64,000 nt of DNA from Udaeobacter sp025935755. Its GTDB lineage: Bacteria; Verrucomicrobiota; Verrucomicrobiia; Chthoniobacterales; UBA10450. Both the position numbers and the translations under genes were made by a program. A model generated the notes under the pieces. That model did no database searches. It saw only the letters and a program-made list of their open reading frames with translations, and was not told the DNA's origin. This document shows, in pieces, positions 8,789-17,223 of this stretch. Positions within the stretch are counted from its first letter, which is position 1; every line of letters begins with the position of its first letter. The stretch covers positions 6,339-70,338 of the forward strand of contig DASUKN010000021.1 of assembly GCA_036278715.1 (NCBI GenBank), written 5' to 3'.

Positions 8789-9238
8789 ATGCAAAAAATT
8801 GGATTTGCCGAGGCTCTCGAGTCGGTCGTGGCCAATGATCCCCGTTACCAGCGGGATGGGTATATCTTTTTGCGCGACGCACTCGACTTCACCACCAAGC
8901 AACAAAAGAAAGTCAAAGGCGTCAGCGTGCGCCACGTGACCGGGCCGGAATTGCTCGACGGTGTCCGGCAGTACGCGTTAAAGGAATTCGGCCCGATGGT
9001 CATGACGGTCTTTGATAGTTGGGGCATCCGTTCCTGCGAAGACATCGGGCACATGGTTTTCAATCTGATTGCGGCAGGCGTGTTCGGAAAAACCGAGGAA
9101 GATTCGATTGAACATTTTAAAAGCGTTTATGATTTTGAAGAAGCATTCGTGAGACCGTTCGCACCGGCAAAACTGGAAACCGCGAAAAAGCCTGCGCAAT
9201 TACCTGCGACGCGAAAGTCGGCGGCATCGAGCAAGTGA
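8789..9238 (+). CDS. Minf_1886 family protein (Verrucomicrobia/Planctomycetes-restricted)
   Basis: A 149-residue soluble protein. The conserved core is visible: FAEALESVVANDPRYQRDGY at residues 6-25, then the FLRDALDFT segment, the HVTGPELLDG segment, and the helix around FGPMVMTVFDSWGI followed by DIGHMVFNLI. This is the pattern of the Minf_1886/TIGR04138 family, found almost only in Verrucomicrobia and Planctomycetes. The function is unknown. The C-terminal ~25 residues are Ala/Lys/Pro-rich and disordered. It is useful here mainly as a marker of the host phylum. Confidence 0.85.
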   Translation: MQKIGFAEALESVVANDPRYQRDGYIFLRDALDFTTKQQKKVKGVSVRHVTGPELLDGVRQYALKEFGPMVMTVFDSWGIRSCEDIGHMVFNLIAAGVFGKTEEDSIEHFKSVYDFEEAFVRPFAPAKLETAKKPAQLPATRKSAASSK

Positions 9239-9347
9239 ATTCCGACAGGTGAATTGAACGAACGATTCACCTCCGGTGTCGGTCATCAGTTATCTGATCG
9301 CCCCCGGGTTATCACTCAACGCCAGTTATTAATCGAATGTTCCATCA

Positions 9348-11972
9348 ATGTATCGCATCCGAGTAGCGAGTTTTGTCACAGCGGCTCTATTAGTTCCCAT
9401 GGTCAATTTGAAGGCTTCACCACCTGAATCGCCCGGGCTGATCGCGTTTCCTCCGAGCACTGCGCAAAAGTGGATTTTGCCAGACGGCCTGACGGTGATC
9501 GTGCAGGAAGACCACAGCGCGCCGGTGGCTAGCGTGCAGGCTTGGTGCGCCACCGGAAGCATCGATGAGGATCAGCACCTCGGAGCGGGCTTGTCCCACA
9601 TTCTCGAGCACATGCTGTTTAAAGGAACCAAAACGCGATCTGCCAATGAAATTGCGCAGAGCGTCCAGGACGTGGGCGGTTACATCAACGCCTATACCTC
9701 TTTCGATCGGACAGTTTTCTGGATCGATGTGCCGAAGGACGGCGTTGGCACTGCCCTGGACGTCCTGAGCGACGCGATGATGAATTCCACTCTGCCGCCG
9801 GAGGAATATAACAAAGAGCAGGAAGTCATCCGGAGGGAGTTCGCCATGGGCCTGGATGATCCCGATCGCATGACTACTCTGCTTCTTTTCGGAACGGCGT
9901 ATCAGCGGCATCCCTACCGGTTTCCAGTGATCGGTGAGATGGAAATCTACAACCAGCTTACCCAGGACCAGGTAATGCAATATTACAAAACGCGTTACGT
10001 TCCGAACAATCTCACTTTCGTGGTTGTCGGCGATGTCGATCCAGAAAAGGTGCGGCAACAACTCGGCGACCTGTTCAAGGCGTATCCGGAGAAATCACTT
10101 AAACCGGTATTCATCCCGTCAGAACCGCCACAACTTGGCCGGCGAGAAATACATCGGGAATTCTCGACGGAGTTGACGCATCTGGCGATGGCCTGGCACA
10201 TCCCGGAAGTCACTAGCCCCGACGTTCCCGCGCTCGATCTGCTCTCAACGATTCTCGGGGAGGGACGCAGCTCGCGGCTGTACCGGCGCGTGCGGGAAGA
10301 AGCTGGTCTCGCGTTTGCCATCTCGGCGTTTTCTTACACGCCGGGTGATCCTGGCTTGTTTGGCATCGACGCCACTCTCGACCCGAAAAAGCGCGAAGCT
10401 GCTGAGAAGTTGGCCCTGCAAATTCTCGACGAAGTGAAACAGAACGGCGTGACTGCGGACGAATTGGAAAAAGCCAAGAAGATCACGCTCGGTCAGCATC
10501 TGGGTGCGCTGACCACGATGCGCGGTCAAGCTTCGGATATCGGTTCAAACTGGTTGCTCACGCGGGATTTGAACTTTAGCCGTGAATACCTCGATGCCGT
10601 CCAAAAAGTAACGCTCGATGATATCAAGCGCGTCGCCAAAACGTATTTGATCGACAACAATCTGACGGTCGTTTCTTTGAATCCCAAGGGCTTACTAACC
10701 GGCAAAGCTGCGCCCGTAAAGCCCATTGCCGCAGGCGAGGTTCAGAAATTCGAGCTCTCGAACGGACTGCGCCTGCTGGTGCGTGAAGATCATCGGTTAC
10801 CACTCGTGGGAATGGGCGCCGTGTTTCGCGGTGGGTTGCTCGCTGAAAATCCGGAAGATAACGGCATTACTCGACTGATGGCGAAAGTGTTGTTGAAAGG
10901 AACGAAGACGCGTACTGCCGAGCAAATTGCCAATGAGCTTGAGTCGGTAGGCGGTTCTATCTCGAGCGACGCCGGCAACAATTCGTTTAGCGTGTCGGTG
11001 GATGTGATGAAGCCCGATGTAAGACTGGGCGTGGACTTGCTCTCCGACGTGTTGCTGAACGCCACGTTCCCGGAGAAAGCGGTTGCCCGCGAAAAGGAAA
11101 TCCAGATCGCTGCAATCCAGCAGGAAGACGAACAGCTGACCAGTGTTGCGCGCAACATCATGCGACAGGCGCTTTTTCCGCAGCACCCATATGCCTTGCG
11201 TACCAACGGCTCAGTCGACGCTGTGCGGCACCTGACGCAAAAAGATCTGGCCGATTTTCGTGATCGTTATGTCGTTGGGAAGAACGGTGTCATTTACGTT
11301 TTTGGCGACGTGAAAGCAGCCGAGGTAAAGCAGCTCATCGAGCAAAGGCTCGGAAAGATGCAGCCCGGCGCGCTTGCGTTAACAGACGCGAAGCCGTCCA
11401 CCCCCTTGAGCAAACCGGAAGCTGTGGAGAGCCGCAAAGACAAAGCGCAAGGCGTGATCATGGTCGGTTTTCGCGGTGCGAGCATGTCCAGCCCCGATCG
11501 CTATGCGCTGGAATTAATCGATGAAGCAAGCAGCGATCTTGGATCGCGTTTTTTCATTCGTATTCGCGAGCAAATGGGACTGGCCTATTACGTCGGCGCC
11601 AGCGAAATGCAGGGTCTGGTGCCGGGACTGTTTGCATTCTATCTCGGAACAGATCCGCAGAAGATCGAGCCGGTGAAAACCGCGTTTCTCGATGAAATCC
11701 ACAAGCTCGCGAACGAAGGTCTTACTTCTGTGGAATTGCAGCGCGCGAAAAAGAAATTGATCGGCCAACAGGAAATCGCCAATCAAAGCAATGACGCTTT
11801 CGGGTATCATTGCGCGCTCGACGAGCTCTACGGTCTGGGTTTCGACTATTACAAGCAGCTCGAAAAGAACGTGAACGCCGTCACGCTCGACGACACCAAG
11901 AAAGTGGCTGCGAAATATTTTCGCGATCAACCGTACGTTTTGGCAACTGTGCAGCCGCCCGCAAAGAAGTGA
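9348..11972 (+). CDS. double-domain M16 family zinc protease, exported
   Basis: An 874-residue protein with a signal peptide at residues 1-24 (MYRIRVASFVTAALLVPMVN). The first M16 unit carries the inverted zinc motif HILEH at residues 84-88, with a downstream acidic ligand region around Glu164 (EVIRREF). The second unit, from about residue 460, keeps the fold (VFRGG, NGITRLMAKVLLKGT) but has lost the HxxEH motif. This is the usual active-plus-inactive arrangement of pitrilysin-like proteases in one chain, equivalent to a fused pair of bacterial pqqL/ymxG-like subunits. It probably degrades peptides in the periplasm. The stop lies seven bases before an unusual long inverted repeat. Confidence 0.93.
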   Translation: MYRIRVASFVTAALLVPMVNLKASPPESPGLIAFPPSTAQKWILPDGLTVIVQEDHSAPVASVQAWCATGSIDEDQHLGAGLSHILEHMLFKGTKTRSANEIAQSVQDVGGYINAYTSFDRTVFWIDVPKDGVGTALDVLSDAMMNSTLPPEEYNKEQEVIRREFAMGLDDPDRMTTLLLFGTAYQRHPYRFPVIGEMEIYNQLTQDQVMQYYKTRYVPNNLTFVVVGDVDPEKVRQQLGDLFKAYPEKSLKPVFIPSEPPQLGRREIHREFSTELTHLAMAWHIPEVTSPDVPALDLLSTILGEGRSSRLYRRVREEAGLAFAISAFSYTPGDPGLFGIDATLDPKKREAAEKLALQILDEVKQNGVTADELEKAKKITLGQHLGALTTMRGQASDIGSNWLLTRDLNFSREYLDAVQKVTLDDIKRVAKTYLIDNNLTVVSLNPKGLLTGKAAPVKPIAAGEVQKFELSNGLRLLVREDHRLPLVGMGAVFRGGLLAENPEDNGITRLMAKVLLKGTKTRTAEQIANELESVGGSISSDAGNNSFSVSVDVMKPDVRLGVDLLSDVLLNATFPEKAVAREKEIQIAAIQQEDEQLTSVARNIMRQALFPQHPYALRTNGSVDAVRHLTQKDLADFRDRYVVGKNGVIYVFGDVKAAEVKQLIEQRLGKMQPGALALTDAKPSTPLSKPEAVESRKDKAQGVIMVGFRGASMSSPDRYALELIDEASSDLGSRFFIRIREQMGLAYYVGASEMQGLVPGLFAFYLGTDPQKIEPVKTAFLDEIHKLANEGLTSVELQRAKKKLIGQQEIANQSNDAFGYHCALDELYGLGFDYYKQLEKNVNAVTLDDTKKVAAKYFRDQPYVLATVQPPAKK

Positions 11973-11978
11973 TGAGTG

Positions 11979-12047
11979 AGAAGTGATGAGTGACGAAAGG
12001 AACCGTGCTATGTTCATGAAACTCATCACTCGTCACTAATCACTTCT
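11979..12047. repeat. long inverted repeat between the M16 protease and DUF1844 genes
   Basis: AGAAGTGATGAGTGACGA at 11979-11996 pairs with TCGTCACTAATCACTTCT at 12030-12047, 17 of 18 positions, around a 33-base loop. The left arm itself is made of GTGATGAGTGA-like subrepeats. It fills the whole 79-base gap. There is no U-run, so an intrinsic terminator is unlikely, but the fold would separate the two cistrons in mRNA. Confidence 0.75.
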
Positions 12048-12051
12048 TCAT

Positions 12052-12534
12052 ATGGCTGAAGTCCAAAAAACTGTTCAAACCGGTGAACTAACGCAGCGCT
12101 TCATTGAGTTCGTGATGATGCATGCTCAAAACGCCGCGCTATTTCTTGGTCAAATTCCAAATCCAAAGACGGGCGAAGCGGAAATCAACCTGGATCTTGC
12201 GCGGATGTTCATCGATCAACTGGAGATGATCCAGGAAAAGACCCGCGGCAACCTGACCCACGAAGAAGCAATGGTTTTGCGGAACGCAGTGTCCAATCTG
12301 CAAATGGCGTACGTCGAACTAGCAGGGGAAGCTGGCAGGGGGCAACCAGAGACTGCTCGCCGCGGCGAGGGCGCGCCGCAGACTGCCGCGCAATCTGAAG
12401 GGAGCGAATCGCCTCAGCCAACCTCATCTCAGGCGACCGAACAACCGGCCTCGAGCACGCAATCCCCGCCTGTCGCATCTTCGGAGTCCGACACAGAATC
12501 GCGAAAGAAATTCACCAAAAGCTACGGCCCGTAG
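12052..12534 (+). CDS. DUF1844 domain protein
   Basis: A 160-residue protein. Residues about 12-90 match the DUF1844 pattern: FIEFVMMHAQNAALFLGQIP, then LDLARMFIDQLEMIQEKTRG and LTHEEAMVLRNAVSNLQMAYV. The family is small, helical and of unknown function, found in Acidobacteria, Planctomycetes and Verrucomicrobia. The C-terminal 70 residues are Ser/Glu/Pro-rich, low-complexity and probably disordered. The start ATG follows directly on the long inverted repeat, so the ribosome-binding region is part of or just outside that hairpin. Confidence 0.85.
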   Translation: MAEVQKTVQTGELTQRFIEFVMMHAQNAALFLGQIPNPKTGEAEINLDLARMFIDQLEMIQEKTRGNLTHEEAMVLRNAVSNLQMAYVELAGEAGRGQPETARRGEGAPQTAAQSEGSESPQPTSSQATEQPASSTQSPPVASSESDTESRKKFTKSYGP

Positions 12535-12640
12535 CGCGAGTTTGTTTCTTAGAAAACCCTCAATATCCTCGCCACGACGCCTGCCGTGGCTTTCTACTCA
12601 TCGTTAGGCGCTCTCAGATGCTTTCTCTCAGCCAAAAGCG

Positions 12641-13027
12641 ATGACTTTGCGGAGAGTTACGACGGCTAGCGTCGCAATGCTTGGCCTGAGTGCGTCTTTT
12701 ACTGGCGCCGCCCTGGTGCATGCGGCCGGCTTTTCCGCGCTGCTGAGTGGATTTAGCGCATTGGCACTCAGCCCTTACGCGGTGTTGTGCGGCGCGTGTT
12801 TCCTTGCGGACAGCAGTCATGGCCGACCAATCGCCACGCTCGTGGTTTGCGCTTTGGCTACCGCGTGCGCGATCTTCTTTTATGGTGACCTTATCTTCCT
12901 GAACCCTGGCTCGATGAGCGGATTGGTTTTCCTCCTCGTCCCCTTCTACCAGCTTCCCGCCGCGATCTTTCTTCTGGTCGTGATGTTTTTTACGCGCCCC
13001 CGCAGGGGCTGCAGAGCCTGCGCCTAA
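12641..13027 (+). CDS. small integral membrane protein, unknown
   Basis: A 128-residue hydrophobic protein with about four predicted membrane helices (residues roughly 8-30, 36-58, 65-85, 92-118), the first of them possibly a cleaved signal. The hydrophobic segments are uniform and the ends are basic (RPRRGCRACA). No family is recognised. The gene stands alone between the DUF1844 and GNAT genes. Its end, GCGCCTAAC, carries one of the over-represented octamer-like words. It could also be a spurious open frame, but the clean membrane topology argues for a real protein. Confidence 0.55.
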   Translation: MTLRRVTTASVAMLGLSASFTGAALVHAAGFSALLSGFSALALSPYAVLCGACFLADSSHGRPIATLVVCALATACAIFFYGDLIFLNPGSMSGLVFLLVPFYQLPAAIFLLVVMFFTRPRRGCRACA

Positions 13028-13137
13028 CCAGACGATCAGGCAACCTTTCGCGAGCGGGCTGGCTCGATCGCCAATACTTTCAGCGTCTTTGTCAGGACAT
13101 CTTGCTGCGACCTATCCCTTCCACTAGACCTCATCAC

Positions 13138-13620
13138 ATGGAATTCCGACCAGGTTTGCCGGCCGATGCAGAAGCAATTGCCGGCTTAATCGCCAGCTTC
13201 CAGAGCGAACTCACCGACGATCCGTCTGGTGCGGGTGCTGAAGAATATCTTGCCTCTGTATCTGTCCAGGCCGAGCGCGAGTACCTGAGTTCCGAGCGAT
13301 ACCGATACCTTGTCGCTTATTCCGATTCTCATGTTGCCGGGTTTATCGCAATCCGAGACGGGTCCCACCTTTTTCACCTCTTTGTCGAGCGATCGCATCA
13401 GCGCCGGGGCATTGCCCGGCGTTTATGGGAGCGAGCCTTGAAAGAGCTGTTCGCTCCCCGCGGCGATGCAGGTTTTACCGTTAACTCGAGTCTTTCCGCG
13501 GTGCCAGTGTATGAAGCCTTCGGCTTTATTCCAGCAGGGCCAATACAGAGTAAGCATGGCATCTCCTTTCTGCCTATGCATTGTCCAGCCTCCGAAGCAC
13601 GCCGCCTAACGAATCAATAA
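13138..13620 (+). CDS. GNAT family N-acetyltransferase
   Basis: A 160-residue acyl-CoA-dependent acetyltransferase; the substrate is unknown. The start at ATG 13138 opens into MEFRPGLPADAEAIAGLIAS, the usual first strand and helix of the GNAT fold. The acetyl-CoA-binding motif A is at residues 82-96 (LFVERSHQRRGIARR), where the RRGIA turn replaces the common Q/RxxGxG/A. It is followed by the helix that completes the pyrophosphate site, and motif B is in the VNSSLSAVPVYEAFGF region. The frame is open 12 codons upstream without conservation. Confidence 0.88.
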   Translation: MEFRPGLPADAEAIAGLIASFQSELTDDPSGAGAEEYLASVSVQAEREYLSSERYRYLVAYSDSHVAGFIAIRDGSHLFHLFVERSHQRRGIARRLWERALKELFAPRGDAGFTVNSSLSAVPVYEAFGFIPAGPIQSKHGISFLPMHCPASEARRLTNQ

Positions 13621-13731
13621 AGCGAAGGAACAAAGGTTTACGACTAAAATCGGTGCGCCGGACTTTTGTAGCCTTGTCTCACATTTCGAGGAAAACGAAC
13701 GAAATGTGCATCACTGCGGATCTTTGCTTTG

Positions 13732-14048
13732 ATGTTCAATCCGCGATATCTGCTGCGGGCGCGACACTGGGTCATTAATATTAAGATCGTAGAGAGCGGA
13801 CGTAGCGGTTCAGTGGAATATGGAGACTCCGCAGGTCTCATGCAGAGTTTGGTGGCGGCGACACCGTTGCGATCATTTGGGTTGACGACCCGGTTTCATG
13901 GAGCAGCAAGTATCCTTGGGCGATTGATCAGCGACGGACCATCTTGGAGCGAATCGCGTGCGAGGTCATTCGACGGAAAGCGCCGACGTGCCGGTCTGAT
14001 ATCGATGAGAAAAACGGATACATTTACATCCGTGAACCTGCTGCTTAA
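13732..14048 (+). pseudogene. small gene with apparent frameshift, family unknown
   Basis: No single start-to-stop frame fits this stretch. The frame from ATG 13732 gives INIKIVESGRSGSVEYGDSA and then turns into poor sequence. The frame open from 13848 to the stop at 14046-14048 has no start codon but reads like genuine protein: FGGGDTVAIIWVDDP, then YPWAIDQRRTILERIACEV and a C-terminal IYIREPAA. Joining the two near 13830-13850 gives one plausible ~100-residue protein. The cause may be a real frameshift mutation, a sequencing error or, less likely, programmed frameshifting. A perfect 9-bp inverted repeat (CACATTTCG/CGAAATGTG, 13680-13708) lies just upstream. The rest of 13621-14098 shows nothing else. 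Confidence 0.45.
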
Positions 14049-14098
14049 CCGGTCTCGCCTTCAATCCCGTCCATGCTTAATCTCGCCCTAACTAATAT

Positions 14099-14353
14099 AT
14101 GAAACACACCCTTCGCTCGATATTGGGCACAATATTCGCGACGATGCTGCTCTTATGTGGATGTGAGAAGGAAAATGCCGGTCCAGAGTCCGCGTCTCAA
14201 AGCACACCGGGAAGCACGAAGATCCTGGAGGCAGCAGATCTCGTTGGGTACGATGGAAAAAAACTCAGGAGAAGCGTCGATGGCATTAAAGCGGCCAACG
14301 AGAAACATAATCAGGAACTGGAAAAGACCGTTGGCAGCGGGCCCGATCAGTGA
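14099..14353 (+). CDS. small putative lipoprotein
   Basis: An 84-residue protein with a signal peptide ending in a lipobox: MKHTLRSILGTIFATMLLLC then GC, with Cys22 as the likely lipidated residue. The mature part is only ~60 residues, starting acidic and Ser/Pro-rich and continuing as a Lys/Glu-rich helix with RRSVDGIKAANEKHNQELEK. Small helical lipoproteins of this kind are common and hard to assign. No family is recognised. It is convergent with the mlaD gene on the other strand. Confidence 0.65.
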   Translation: MKHTLRSILGTIFATMLLLCGCEKENAGPESASQSTPGSTKILEAADLVGYDGKKLRRSVDGIKAANEKHNQELEKTVGSGPDQ

Positions 14354-14497
14354 CGGGGCTATACCGCGGCTTGATCGCAGCACACGTTAGAATTCTTCGG
14401 CAGGGTCTCCACGCCGTTCGTCCAGTGGCGAACAAGATGCCCGCCGGCCCACAGCCAGGATGGCTGTGCTACTGTCGAGATGACTCTGCTACGGTTG

Positions 14498-15505
14498 TTA
14501 CCGTTGGCTAGTGCGGGCGGGGGTCGCTCGCGCGCGGGGTTTTGTTTTCGCTGTTTTGCGCACCGTGATTGTTCCTTCGCGCGCGATCTCGGGAGTGGGC
14601 GATGCTTCCGGATATTTTTTTGTTGTAGGCCAGATAAGGCGCCATGGCTGCGTTTTTATCGTTTCGCTGAACTGCTTGATGTTTTCTCCGGCCGGTTGCA
14701 GTTCATTCGTCGCGATTTTCAATCTCTCAGATGATGTGCGCAGGTTCCGCAGCGTCACCTCAATGTTGTCGTTGTCGGTCAGGCTGGTGCTGATTTTTTC
14801 TATGTTGGTCAGCGAAGTCGAGAGCGCGCTATCGGGCTTGGTGAGATCGGAGAGATGTTCACCGACCGTTTTGAATTGGGTGAGAGCGAGACTCAGTTCC
14901 GAATTTTTATCGGTGAGTTTGTTGAGATTCTGCGCGGTATTCTGAAGGTCTTTCATTGTATTGGTCGCCTCGTTTGCAACGGGCTTGATGACCTCCAGCA
15001 TTTTCGCCGCGGCTTCGCCGAGGTCAGGCGTGCGTTCGCCGGCGAACCTGTCACCATTTGTGGCACGGCCGGATTCTTTGGTGCCCTGGGTAAAGTCGAT
15101 GGCCATATCGCCTAACAAGCCTAGCTGGATCATCTGGGCTTTGGCGTCCCGGTAAACCCTGGCGCTTTTGTCCACCTGCACATCAACGCGGGCTTCGAAT
15201 CGCGGGGCCGGGGAAGGGCTCGTATTGGGTGCAGCAGGATGAATCGCTGCCACCGCTTCCTGCGCTTGCTTTTCCTCCGTAGACGTCAGCGGCGAATACA
15301 ATTTCTGGACCTGCCCAATTTTGCGCCCTGCAAGCATCACCACCGCACCCGGTTTAATTCCTGCGGCGTTGTCGAAGTACACTCCGTAGGTGACCAGCGG
15401 CCGAAACAATCCGGGCGCACCCAGCAGCACCAGAAGAAAGGCGATCACGGCAATCGTACCGATCACCAGCACACCTGTCAGGATTTCATTTCTTTCTAAT
15501 TGCAT
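14498..15505 (-). CDS. mlaD: MCE-domain lipid transport substrate-binding protein (MlaD-like)
   Basis: A 335-residue inner-membrane protein. One N-terminal helix (residues about 9-30, LTGVLVIGTIAVIAFLLVLL) anchors it, followed by an MCE domain (VYFDNAAGIKPGAVVMLAGR then KIGQVQ). The rest is a long helical region (Thr/Asn/Leu-rich, residues ~190-290) and a basic Pro/Thr tail. This is longer than E. coli MlaD (183 residues) and nearer the mycobacterial or plant type, where the helices form a tunnel. MCE proteins ferry phospholipids between the membranes. It is the last gene of mlaE-mlaF-mlaD and its start overlaps mlaF by 20 bases, implying translational coupling. Confidence 0.9.
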   Translation of the reverse strand: MQLERNEILTGVLVIGTIAVIAFLLVLLGAPGLFRPLVTYGVYFDNAAGIKPGAVVMLAGRKIGQVQKLYSPLTSTEEKQAQEAVAAIHPAAPNTSPSPAPRFEARVDVQVDKSARVYRDAKAQMIQLGLLGDMAIDFTQGTKESGRATNGDRFAGERTPDLGEAAAKMLEVIKPVANEATNTMKDLQNTAQNLNKLTDKNSELSLALTQFKTVGEHLSDLTKPDSALSTSLTNIEKISTSLTDNDNIEVTLRNLRTSSERLKIATNELQPAGENIKQFSETIKTQPWRLIWPTTKKYPEASPTPEIAREGTITVRKTAKTKPRARATPARTSQR

Positions 15506-16274
15506 CGAGTGAGCCTTCCAGGATCGGGCCTTCCGTGCTGCCGCTCAAGAATTGTGCGACCACCGGGTTCTTAGATTGTTTAAATTTTTCCGGTTCCCCT
15601 TCTTCAATGATCTTTCCCTCGTATAGCATAGCCATGCGCGTGGCGATACGAAATGCGCTCTCCATTTCGTGTGTGACGATGATAGAGGTCGCCTTCGATT
15701 TTTGAGTCAGGTTGATAATTAGTTCGTCAACGACCGTGGCAATGACCGGGTCGAGTCCGGCTGAAGGCTCGTCGAGGAGGACCAACTCGGGATCAAGCAC
15801 CAGTCCGCGTGCAAGTGCTACGCGTTTGCGCATGCCGCCGCTGAGTTCGTCCGGGAGCAGGTCCTTGGTATCCAGCATTCCTACGAGCTCGAGTTTTTCA
15901 TCAACGATTTTATCGATCTCGCTGCCCGATTTGTCAGTAAGCTCTTCCAGCGGCAGCGCGACATTTTGGCGAACGGTGAGTGAGCTTAACAGCGCCGAAT
16001 ATTGGTAAACCATGCCGATCTGCTGTCGCACCTGTTGAAGCTTTCTGCGCTTCAGACGGTTGATCTCATATTGTTTAAAGAAAACGGATCCGGAATCGGG
16101 TCGAAGTATGCCAAGGATCAGGCGCAAGATAGTGCTTTTGCCGCTGCCGCTCTGCCCCATAATGACCAGTCGTTCCTGCGGCTGGACATTAAGCAAAACG
16201 CCTTCGAGGACTTTTTTGCCTTCGAATTGCATGTTCACGTCGCGTAGCTGAACCATTTGCGACGGCGTGCTCAC
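15486..16274 (-). CDS. mlaF: ABC transporter ATPase of the Mla/MCE lipid system
   Basis: A 262-residue cytoplasmic ATPase powering the MCE phospholipid transporter. Walker A GQSGSGKST is at residues 40-48, the Q-loop near Gln91, the signature LSGGM at 144-148 (the M at the end is usual in MlaF) and Walker B LVLLDEPSAGLDP from about 164. The His switch is in IIVTHEMESAF. The gene overlaps mlaE by four bases and mlaD by 20, so all three are made from one mRNA on the minus strand. No mlaB or mlaC is adjacent, as is usual outside Proteobacteria. Confidence 0.93.
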   Translation of the reverse strand: MSTPSQMVQLRDVNMQFEGKKVLEGVLLNVQPQERLVIMGQSGSGKSTILRLILGILRPDSGSVFFKQYEINRLKRRKLQQVRQQIGMVYQYSALLSSLTVRQNVALPLEELTDKSGSEIDKIVDEKLELVGMLDTKDLLPDELSGGMRKRVALARGLVLDPELVLLDEPSAGLDPVIATVVDELIINLTQKSKATSIIVTHEMESAFRIATRMAMLYEGKIIEEGEPEKFKQSKNPVVAQFLSGSTEGPILEGSLDAIRKK

Positions 16275-17098
16275 GTCGGGAAGAAGTTCGTGTAAACAAC
16301 GTTGTAGACGGTGTCGAAGCCGATCACGGTGGTGATAGCGGTGACTACACTGGAAGTGGTGTTGGTCCCGACTCCAGCCGCGCCGCCTTTCACGGTGAGT
16401 CCTCGATAACAGGCGATCGAGGCGATCAGCAAGCCGAACAAGAAGCTTTTCAGTATGCCAGTGATGATATCGCGAATAAGCAGCGAATCTTTAACCAGAT
16501 CGAGAAAATACAAAAACGCGATGCTGAAGTACGCCTTACAAACCAGACTGCTTGCAAGCACGGCAGCGAGGTTCGAAACCGTGGAGAGACAGGGCGCCAG
16601 AAGAAACAGCGCCAGCATCCGGGGCGCAGCGAGAAATCGCAGCGGTCCAATACCCATGGCTTCAACGGCTTCAACTTCTTCATTGACCTGCATGGTGCCG
16701 AGTTCGGCCGTAAACGCTGCACCGATTCGCGCGGCGAGCATAATCCCGGTGAGCAGGGGACCCAGCTCGCGCGTAAACGCAATGGCAACGAGACCAGGAA
16801 TGAGCCGTTCCGTTCCGAAGCGTTGCAGCTGATAGCCCGTTAAAAGCGCCATCGTCAGGCCAAGGAAAAATGAAACCAGGCCGACCAGTGGAACCGAGTC
16901 CACACCCGCCCGTACGCTCTCCCTGAAAAAGCTGGCTGCGCGGAAAGGGGCGCGCCCCTGTTGCACGCGTTCCATGCTTTCCTGCAACGTGTTGAGGATG
17001 AACCAGAAGATGCTGCCGACTTCGCGCAGAAACGTGCGCTGGATCTCAACGACCTCGAGCGGTCCAGGCATGTTGCGACGTGCTTCAGCGTTCGGCAT
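16271..17098 (-). CDS. mlaE: MCE-system permease (MlaE family)
   Basis: A 275-residue inner-membrane permease, first gene of the operon. An amphipathic N-terminal segment (FLREVGSIFWFILNTLQESM) precedes about five membrane helices. The family hallmark GTMQVNEEVEAVEAMGI, near residues 132-148, forms the coupling helix that contacts the ATPase. The C terminus ends VYNVVYTNFFPT, close to other MlaE proteins. The start ATG is at 17098 and a second Met lies at residue 10. The upstream gap holds an inverted repeat element, so the promoter lies in or beyond it. Confidence 0.92.
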   Translation of the reverse strand: MPNAEARRNMPGPLEVVEIQRTFLREVGSIFWFILNTLQESMERVQQGRAPFRAASFFRESVRAGVDSVPLVGLVSFFLGLTMALLTGYQLQRFGTERLIPGLVAIAFTRELGPLLTGIMLAARIGAAFTAELGTMQVNEEVEAVEAMGIGPLRFLAAPRMLALFLLAPCLSTVSNLAAVLASSLVCKAYFSIAFLYFLDLVKDSLLIRDIITGILKSFLFGLLIASIACYRGLTVKGGAAGVGTNTTSSVVTAITTVIGFDTVYNVVYTNFFPT

Positions 17099-17130
17099 GG
17101 ACCAGACATTGCCTCACTTCGCCGGTGCAT

Positions 17131-17192
17131 CAAGGAATGACGGCTTGCCGCCCCGTCAGACAATGTAACCGCCGGGACGCCGTCACTCCTTG
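17131..17192. repeat. inverted repeat element (family shared with 8703-8728)
   Basis: CAAGGAATGACGGC at 17131-17144 faces GCCGTCACTCCTTG at 17179-17192, 13 of 14 positions complementary, across a 34-base centre. The left arm is the exact inverse complement of 8715-8728. It sits between the divergent mlaE and isoaspartyl peptidase genes, so it lies in the shared promoter region. Confidence 0.7.
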
Positions 17193-17223
17193 TGAAAGCC
17201 CGTCACAGGGTTAACCCTTCGAG

